Of a stretch of DNA of 64,000 nucleotides, positions 58,903-64,000 are shown in pieces. Each line of letters starts with the position of its first letter. The stretch's first letter is position 1. The stretch comes from Ferrovibrio sp964218355 (lineage in GTDB: Bacteria > Pseudomonadota > Alphaproteobacteria > Ferrovibrionales > Ferrovibrionaceae): positions 186,001-250,000 of the forward strand of contig NZ_CAXPMC010000021.1 in NCBI RefSeq assembly GCF_964218355.1, in the 5' to 3' direction. A program made the position numbers and the translations under genes. The notes beneath the pieces were generated by a model. It was not told the DNA's origin and did no database searches. It saw only the letters and a program-made list of their open reading frames with translations.

Positions 58903-59400
58903 ATGTCGGAAAAAATCGATTTCAGTCACGTCCGCTTTCTTGTTGTGGATACCAACAAGCTGATGTGTCAGCTGATCAAGGACATCCTGCAGATGCTGGG
59001 CGTCCTGCAGGTAGCCACGGCCCGCGACAGCGAAAAGGCCATTGCGGTTCTGCGTAGCGGCGGCGTCGACGTGCTGATCACCGAATGGAACCTGAAACCG
59101 AAATCTGGCATGGAACTGCTCGACTGGCTGCGCAATGACGGCACCTCGCCCGACCGCATGATGCCGGTGATCTTCCTCACCGCGAATTCGGAGATGGAGT
59201 ATGTCGTTGAATCACGGGACAGGGGTGTAACCGAATTTCTCGCAAAGCCATTCACGGCCGACAGCATGTACAGGCGTCTGGTCTCTGTGATCGCCCGCCC
59301 CCGTGACTTCGTCAGCGTGCCAAACTATTTCGGACCGGATCGCCGCCGCCAGCAGCTGCCCTTCGAGGGTCCTGACCGGCGGCAGCACAAGCCGGAATGA
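58903..59400 (+). CDS. Degenerate receiver-domain protein (Glu at the phospho-site)
   Basis: A 165-residue single receiver domain. Secondary-structure landmarks align with CheY: FLVVDTNK (one acidic residue, Asp16), FLTANS (Thr93) and FLAKPF (Lys115). The phospho-acceptor position, in VDVLITEWNLKPKSG, is Glu61 instead of Asp; spacing to the conserved Gly69 is right. It may act permanently in a phosphorylated-like state. The tail carries two GPDRR motifs (YFGPDRRRQQ and FEGPDRRQ), as does the protein at 47.6 kb. A gene for an HPt-like protein follows 32 bp later. Confidence 0.88.
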   Translation: MSEKIDFSHVRFLVVDTNKLMCQLIKDILQMLGVLQVATARDSEKAIAVLRSGGVDVLITEWNLKPKSGMELLDWLRNDGTSPDRMMPVIFLTANSEMEYVVESRDRGVTEFLAKPFTADSMYRRLVSVIARPRDFVSVPNYFGPDRRRQQLPFEGPDRRQHKPE

Positions 59401-59432
59401 ATGGCCGGAGCCGGTACCGGTAAGGGACCCGT

Positions 59433-59942
59433 ATGCGTCGCAACACCATTCCGAACCGCGGAGAGCTGAAACGCAAGGCGGTGAATTTCAAGACCGGGCT
59501 CGGTCTGAAGCTCGATGACGAACTGCGCCAGAAAATGGAGGCGGTGGTCCAGGCCTCGACCGCCCAGTTCCTTGAAGAGACGGTGGAACGGCTGAAAGGC
59601 CTGCGTGAAGCGCTGGGCCGCGCCGCATCCGATCCTGCCTCGCGCCGTGAGGTGCTTGAGCATATCCGCGAAGAGGCCTTCCAGATCAAGGGAATGGGCG
59701 GCGTGTTCGGCTATCCGCTGCTGACCGAGTTCGCCAAGTCCCTGCATGACTTCCTGAAAGAGCTCGACGACCTCGACGAACTGCAGCAGGAAATCGTCAG
59801 CATCCATGTCGACACCCTCTATGTCGTGGTGTCGCACAAGATCACCGGCACCGGGGGGCCGCTCGAGGCCCAGCTGCGCGCCTCGCTGAAGGCTGCCGTC
59901 GACAAGGCCAAACCCGCCGGAGCGAAGCCGGCCGGAGCCTGA
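59433..59942 (+). CDS. HPt-like protein lacking the phospho-histidine
   Basis: A 169-residue helical protein. The segment EEAFQIKGMGGVFGYPLLTEFAKSL (split here at residues 81-105) lines up with the HPt core A-H-x-x-K-G found in alphaproteobacterial Hpt proteins (Lys86, Gly87, GGxFGYPL), but the histidine position is Phe83. It thus cannot relay phosphate in the usual way. The N-terminus is basic and the C-terminus Ala/Lys-rich. It is in the same operon as the degenerate receiver, which suggests that the pair works without phosphotransfer. Confidence 0.7.
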   Translation: MRRNTIPNRGELKRKAVNFKTGLGLKLDDELRQKMEAVVQASTAQFLEETVERLKGLREALGRAASDPASRREVLEHIREEAFQIKGMGGVFGYPLLTEFAKSLHDFLKELDDLDELQQEIVSIHVDTLYVVVSHKITGTGGPLEAQLRASLKAAVDKAKPAGAKPAGA

Positions 59943-59991
59943 GCCGGCCGGCCCGGTGGACTCCGGACCGCCGGCGCCCTATAACCCCCGC

Positions 59992-60843
59992 ATGACCCCG
60001 GCCAGCGCTCTTCCCTTCATCAAGATGCACGGACTCGGCAACGATTTCGTCGTGCTGGATGCGCGCGGCCGGACCACGCCCCTGGATACTGCCGCCGTGC
60101 GGCTGCTGGGCGACCGTCGCCGGGGCATCGGCTTCGACCAGCTGATCACCATGGAGAAATCCGACCGCGCGGATGCCTTCATGCGCATCCACAATGCCGA
60201 TGGTGGCGAGGTCGAATCCTGCGGCAACGCCGCCCGCTGCATTGCCTCTCTGCTGATGCAGGAAACCGGCCGCGACGCCGTTACAATCGACACGCTGGGC
60301 GGCTGGCTGCAGGCCCGGCATGGCGCCCGCGGCATGGTCACTGTGGATATGGGCGAACCCCGTTTCGGCTGGCGCGACATCCCATTGGCGCGCGAGCTTG
60401 ATACCGTGACTATGGATTATGCCTTTGCCGGCTATGCGCAGCCCGGTGCCGTCAATGTCGGCAATCCGCATGTGGTGTTCTTTGTCGCCGATGCGGAAGC
60501 CGTGCCGCTGGCAGAGATCGGCCCGCAGATCGAGCATGACCCGCTGTTCCCGCAGCGCATCAATGCCGAGTTTGCTCAGGTGATCGACCGTACCCGCATC
60601 CGCATGCGGGTCTGGGAACGCGGCGCCGGCATCACCCGGGCCTGCGGCACCGGCGCCTGTGCCACCCTGGTTGCGGCGGCCCGCCGCGGCCTCGCCGACC
60701 GCAGGGCCGAGATCGTTCTCGATGGCGGCACGCTCACCATCGAATGGGCGGCGGACAACCATATCTATATGACCGGGCCGGCCACCGAGGCCTTCCGCGG
60801 CGAGATTCCGCCGAGCTTCTGGACCCAGTCCACCGCGGCCTGA
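59992..60843 (+). CDS. dapF: Diaminopimelate epimerase
   Basis: DapF (283 residues) interconverts LL- and meso-DAP for peptidoglycan and lysine. The two catalytic cysteines are Cys77 in VESCGNAARC and Cys218 in RACGTGACAT. KMHGLGNDFVVLDA and NVGNPHVVFFV are further family blocks. The ATG at 59992 gives MTPASALPFIKMHG; a GTG-initiated frame 36 bp upstream is possible. It lies 4 bp before the mtaB start, in the conserved dapF-mtaB-ftsY order of alphaproteobacteria. Confidence 0.97.
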   Translation: MTPASALPFIKMHGLGNDFVVLDARGRTTPLDTAAVRLLGDRRRGIGFDQLITMEKSDRADAFMRIHNADGGEVESCGNAARCIASLLMQETGRDAVTIDTLGGWLQARHGARGMVTVDMGEPRFGWRDIPLARELDTVTMDYAFAGYAQPGAVNVGNPHVVFFVADAEAVPLAEIGPQIEHDPLFPQRINAEFAQVIDRTRIRMRVWERGAGITRACGTGACATLVAAARRGLADRRAEIVLDGGTLTIEWAADNHIYMTGPATEAFRGEIPPSFWTQSTAA

Positions 60844-60847
60844 AACG

Positions 60848-62131
60848 ATGGGTATCCGCCCCGTAACGGCCGAGACCGAATCTGCCGGGTCGAATGTGCT
60901 GAATTTCGGCTGTCGCCTGAATGCCTATGAAGGTGAGGCGATCCGCGCCGCTCTCGATGCGGCAAACCGCAACGATATCATCGTCGTCAACACCTGTGCC
61001 GTCACGGCCGAAGCCGAAAAGCAGGCTCGCCAGACAATCCGCCGGTTGCGCCGGGAACGCCCCGGACTGCGCATCGTGGTTACCGGCTGCGCCGCCCAGG
61101 TCAATGCCGCTGCCTTTGCGGCGATGCCGGAAGTCGACCATGTGGTCGGCAATCGGGAGAAGCTCGATCCCCGCCTTTGGCAAAATGTCGGCAGTACATG
61201 GCCGCGGATTGCGGTGGGCGATATCCAGACGGCGCCGCCGGCCGCCCTGCCGGCCGTCAGCCATTTTCCAGGCCGGCCGCGCGCTTTTCTTGAAATCCAG
61301 CAGGGTTGCGACCATCGCTGCACCTTCTGCATCATCCCCTATGGCCGCGGCCCGAGCCGGTCGCTGCCGCTGGGTGCGGTTGCCGAGCAGGCCCGCAGCA
61401 TGGCCGCGCGCGGCTATCGGGAATTCGTGCTGACCGGCGTCGACATCACATCCTATGGCCATGACCTGCCCGGCCGGCCGACGCTCGGTCAGGCCACCCG
61501 CCGGCTGCTGGCTCTGGTGCCGGAGATCGAGCGGCTGCGGTTTTCCTCGCTCGATCCCGCTGAAATCGACGACGATCTGTTCCGGCTCTATGCAGAAGAG
61601 CCACGCGTGATGCCGCATGCCCATCTCAGCCTGCAGGCCGGCGACGACCTCATCCTCAAACGCATGAAACGCCGGCACAGCCGCCGGCAGGCGCTGGAGG
61701 TGGCCAGCCGGCTGCGCGTCCTGCGCCCCGGCATCGCGCTCGGTGCCGACCTGATTGCCGGCTTCCCCACCGAAAGCGAAGATGCTTTCATCCGCAGCCG
61801 CGACCTGATCGGAGAAGCCGGGCTCGCTTTCGTGCACGTCTTCCCCTATTCGCCACGGCCGGGCACGCCGGCGGCCCGCATGCCGCAGCTGGCGGTGGAA
61901 GTCCGCCGCGCACGCGCGGCGGCGCTGCGCCAGCAGGCCGCATGTGCACTGGACAGCTTCCTTGCCGGCCGGATTGGCCAGCCGGCCAGCATTCTCGTCG
62001 AGCAGCCGGGACTCGGGCGTGACGAGACTTACGCACCGGTCATGATGCCGGCAGACCTGGAAAAGGGCGCGATCATCGCCGCGACAATCCGCGCGGCGCG
62101 CGACGGCAAACTCTGGCTGGAGGCGGCATGA
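60848..62131 (+). CDS. mtaB: tRNA t6A37 methylthiotransferase MtaB
   Basis: A radical-SAM methylthiotransferase (427 residues) that converts t6A37 of tRNA to ms2t6A. The N-terminal cluster cysteines are Cys22 (NFGCRLNAYE), Cys50 (VNTCAVT) and Cys81 (VTGCAAQ). The radical-SAM cluster CDHRCTFC has Cys154, Cys158 and Cys161. Other segments are LTGVDITSYGHDLPG and HLSLQAGDDLILKRMKRRHS. A short TRAM-like end is present. It overlaps ftsY by 4 bp. Confidence 0.95.
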   Translation: MGIRPVTAETESAGSNVLNFGCRLNAYEGEAIRAALDAANRNDIIVVNTCAVTAEAEKQARQTIRRLRRERPGLRIVVTGCAAQVNAAAFAAMPEVDHVVGNREKLDPRLWQNVGSTWPRIAVGDIQTAPPAALPAVSHFPGRPRAFLEIQQGCDHRCTFCIIPYGRGPSRSLPLGAVAEQARSMAARGYREFVLTGVDITSYGHDLPGRPTLGQATRRLLALVPEIERLRFSSLDPAEIDDDLFRLYAEEPRVMPHAHLSLQAGDDLILKRMKRRHSRRQALEVASRLRVLRPGIALGADLIAGFPTESEDAFIRSRDLIGEAGLAFVHVFPYSPRPGTPAARMPQLAVEVRRARAAALRQQAACALDSFLAGRIGQPASILVEQPGLGRDETYAPVMMPADLEKGAIIAATIRAARDGKLWLEAA

Positions 62132-63081
62132 GCGGGGCAGAAAACGGCGAGACGCGCAAAGGCTGGCTCGGCCGTCTGAAAGCCGGCCTGTCGCGCTCGG
62201 CAGGACAGCTCGGCGGATCGATCAGCGCGCTGTTCACCAAGCGCCGGCTCGACCAGGACGCCCTCGACGAGCTGGAAGAAGCCCTGATCCAGGCCGATCT
62301 GGGCGTCAGCACGGCCGCAAGGGTTGTGGCCGATATCGCCCGCGACCGTTTCGACAAGGATATCACGGCCGAAGAAATCAGGTTGGCACTTGCAGAATCG
62401 CTGACCGGGCTGCTGCAGACCGCCGAGCAGCCACTCGTCCTTGATGAAGTGCCGGGCATGCCGCAGGTGATCCTTGTCGTCGGCGTCAACGGTGCCGGAA
62501 AAACCACCACCATCGGCAAGATCGCAACCCGCCTGCGCGAACAGGGCAAATCTGTCATGCTGGCCGCCGGTGATACCTTCCGTGCCGCTGCCATCGAGCA
62601 GCTCAAGGTCTGGGGTGAGCGTGTCGGCGTGCCGGTGCTGGCACGCGAGACCGGCACCGATGCCGCCGGTCTCGCCTATGACGCACTGGCCGAGGCCCGC
62701 GAAAAGAAGGTTGATGTGCTGCTGGTCGATACTGCCGGCCGGCTGCAGAACAAGACCGACCTGATGGCCGAACTGGCCAAGATCGTGCGGGTGATGAAGA
62801 AACTGGATGCAGCGGCGCCACATCAGGTTCTGCTGGTTCTGGATGCCACCACCGGCCAGAACGCATTGAGCCAGGTTGCCACATTCAAGGAAATCTGTGC
62901 TGTCACCGGGCTGGTGGTGACCAAGCTGGACGGCACTGCCCGCGGCGGCGTGCTGGTCGCCATTGCCGACAAATTCGGCCTTCCGGTGCATTTCATCGGC
63001 GTCGGCGAGCAGGCCGCCGACCTGCAGCCATTCACGGCCAGGGCGTATGCCCGCACGCTGGCCGGTCTTGAGCCGGACTAA
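62128..63081 (+). CDS. ftsY: Signal recognition particle receptor FtsY
   Basis: FtsY (317 residues), the SRP receptor GTPase at the inner membrane. The NG domain has GVNGAGKTTTIGKIA at about 119-133, DTFRAAAIEQL, DTAGRLQNK and TKLDGTARGG. The N-terminal A domain is very short (about 20 residues, WLGRLKAGLSRSAGQLG) and lacks the long acidic stretch of E. coli FtsY; membrane binding would rely on the amphipathic helix. Its stop overlaps the convergent NUDIX gene by 4 bp. Confidence 0.97.
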   Translation: MSGAENGETRKGWLGRLKAGLSRSAGQLGGSISALFTKRRLDQDALDELEEALIQADLGVSTAARVVADIARDRFDKDITAEEIRLALAESLTGLLQTAEQPLVLDEVPGMPQVILVVGVNGAGKTTTIGKIATRLREQGKSVMLAAGDTFRAAAIEQLKVWGERVGVPVLARETGTDAAGLAYDALAEAREKKVDVLLVDTAGRLQNKTDLMAELAKIVRVMKKLDAAAPHQVLLVLDATTGQNALSQVATFKEICAVTGLVVTKLDGTARGGVLVAIADKFGLPVHFIGVGEQAADLQPFTARAYARTLAGLEPD

Positions 63082-63614
63082 TAATTCCCGGTCTCGCCAG
63101 CCGGATTGCCGAAAGCGGGAAACCCGGTCCGGCCTTCGATACTGCGATACTGGCCAAGCGCCCAGTGCACGGACGGGAAAGCCAGTTCCTGCCAGGGAAT
63201 CTCGTCCCAGCCGAACAGACGCACTTCGAGGGATTCCGGGCCGGCCGCGATCTCCGGCACCGCCAGACGCGCGCACCAGATCAGCTGGACCTGGCTGATG
63301 CGGGGAATGCTGTAGACTGCCAGCAAACTATCGAGTGCGATCTCCGCACAGGCCTCCTCCCGCGCCTCCCGCTTCGCCCCCGCTTCTGCTGTTTCCCGCT
63401 CCTCCAGATAGCCGGCGGGGATGGTCCAGAAACCGCGCCGGGGCTCGATGGCCCGCCGGCAGAGCAGAATTTTCCCCTCATGAGCAACCACCGCGCCAAC
63501 CACCACCTTGGGATTGACGTAATGGATCCAGCCGCAATCGCCGCAGACCAGACGATGCTGCGTGTCTCCATCCGGAGTCTTGAGGGAAAATCCAAAATCC
63601 CTGGGGTTCTGCAT
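63078..63614 (-). CDS. NUDIX hydrolase with N-terminal zinc-ribbon
   Basis: A 178-residue pyrophosphohydrolase resembling NADH-pyrophosphatase-type NUDIX proteins. A CGDCG ribbon half (HRLVCGDCGWIHYVNPK) precedes the NUDIX box GYLEERETAEAGAKREAREE (Gly, Glu, REAREE conserved; the usual Gly near the box end is Cys). The substrate is probably a nucleotide diphosphate derivative. It is monocistronic, convergent with ftsY and divergent from a MarR gene 183 bp away. Confidence 0.9.
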   Translation of the reverse strand: MQNPRDFGFSLKTPDGDTQHRLVCGDCGWIHYVNPKVVVGAVVAHEGKILLCRRAIEPRRGFWTIPAGYLEERETAEAGAKREAREEACAEIALDSLLAVYSIPRISQVQLIWCARLAVPEIAAGPESLEVRLFGWDEIPWQELAFPSVHWALGQYRSIEGRTGFPAFGNPAGETGNY

Positions 63615-63797
63615 AAACGCTCCAAATCAGGCCGGCAGCCGCAAGCAGGGTATCATTGCGCGAAAATCTCGCTGCACAATTCATCCCGGGTCTGGACGAG
63701 GCCCACGCAATGGCGTTCAATCTGTGCACTGAGAAGCGGAAATAATCCGCCTTGGAATAATAACAGGGTAGTTGTTAACACAAACAAGGGAGGTTCC

Positions 63798-64000
63798 ATG
63801 TCGGGGGAAAAAACCACCCAGGCCGTGTCGGATTCCGACGATCTGGCCACGTTCAATCTCTATGACGCACCCGGACATCTGCTGCGGCGCTGCCAGCAGC
63901 TGGCCGTCGATCTCTATACGCTTGAAGTTGGCATCAACGGCCTGACGCCACGGCAATTCGCACTGCTGCTGGCAATCTACCAGAACAGCGGGATCAGTCA
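63798..64000 (+). CDS. MarR-family regulator, 5' part
   Basis: The first 67 residues of a protein that runs off the window. LYDAPGHLLRRCQQLAVDLY, then LTPRQFALLLAIYQNSGIS match the first helices of MarR-family repressors. GGGAGG gives a strong ribosome site. Upstream, TGTTAACA (63773-63780), a perfect palindrome within GTTGTTAACACAAAC, may be its operator. The rest is outside the window, so the effector cannot be guessed. Confidence 0.8.
   Translation, partial: MSGEKTTQAVSDSDDLATFNLYDAPGHLLRRCQQLAVDLYTLEVGINGLTPRQFALLLAIYQNSGIS

Overview
The window is GC-rich, densely packed bacterial chromosome from an alphaproteobacterium, most likely of Rhodospirillales type. The evidence is a circularly permuted two-piece tmRNA gene (ssrA) with the tag ANDNTVALAA, a SAM-II riboswitch in front of metZ, an alpha-type SspB, DUF2336 and DUF2244 proteins, and an extensin-like protein. 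Genus cannot be fixed from sequence alone. I see no insertion sequence, prophage, CRISPR array, rRNA or tRNA gene.

Layout. 1-3.2 kb: dnaK (3' end only), dnaJ, dapB. 3.2-9 kb: DUF2244 protein, threonine dehydratase, a short run of SDR, alpha/beta hydrolase and glutamine amidotransferase genes, and an RsmB-type RNA methyltransferase. 9-13.5 kb: a secreted metallopeptidase-like protein, a three-gene bufferin (copper-binding RiPP) operon bufA-bufB-bufC, and a creatininase-family gene. 13.5-18.6 kb: a membrane coiled-coil protein, divergent hutI/hutF around a HutC-like operator, argE-type deacetylase and folE. 18.7-22.2 kb: apaG, an OmpA-type porin, metZ with its riboswitch, then an AT-rich non-coding stretch. 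22.3-28.5 kb: Y-family polymerase, a family-5 binding protein, extensin-like lipoprotein, epmA and efp (divergent), NTF2-like protein. 28.5-36.6 kb: an HxlR regulator facing an isoquinoline-oxidoreductase-like molybdoenzyme pair, then a TonB receptor and PepSY membrane protein with a Fur-box-like site, and an MFS gene. 36.8-43 kb: one operon with an ABC ATPase, a permease and xdhA-xdhB-xdhC. 43-48 kb: diguanylate cyclase plus DUF2336 protein, a HAD nucleotidase, dapD, a receiver protein. 48.4-53.7 kb: MarR regulator and a complete branched-chain-amino-acid-type ABC transporter. 53.7-58.7 kb: class I fumarase, sspB, ssrA, thyX and a Bcr/CflA-like exporter. 58.9-64 kb: a degenerate receiver plus HPt-like pair, dapF, mtaB, ftsY, a NUDIX gene and the start of another MarR gene.

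How genes work together. SspB delivers proteins carrying the ssrA tag to ClpXP, and here the two genes are neighbours. EpmA lysylates EF-P, whose gene is divergent from it. XdhC inserts the sulfurated molybdenum cofactor into XdhAB. BufB and BufC modify the BufA peptide. Three lysine/DAP-pathway genes (dapB, dapD, dapF) are scattered through the window.

Most distinctive observations: a receiver with Glu in place of the phospho-Asp, followed by an HPt-like protein with Phe in place of the phospho-His; the bufferin operon; repeated independent 12- or 15-bp in-frame tandem duplications; and a probable minus-strand non-coding transcript ending in two tandem terminators near 48.2 kb.
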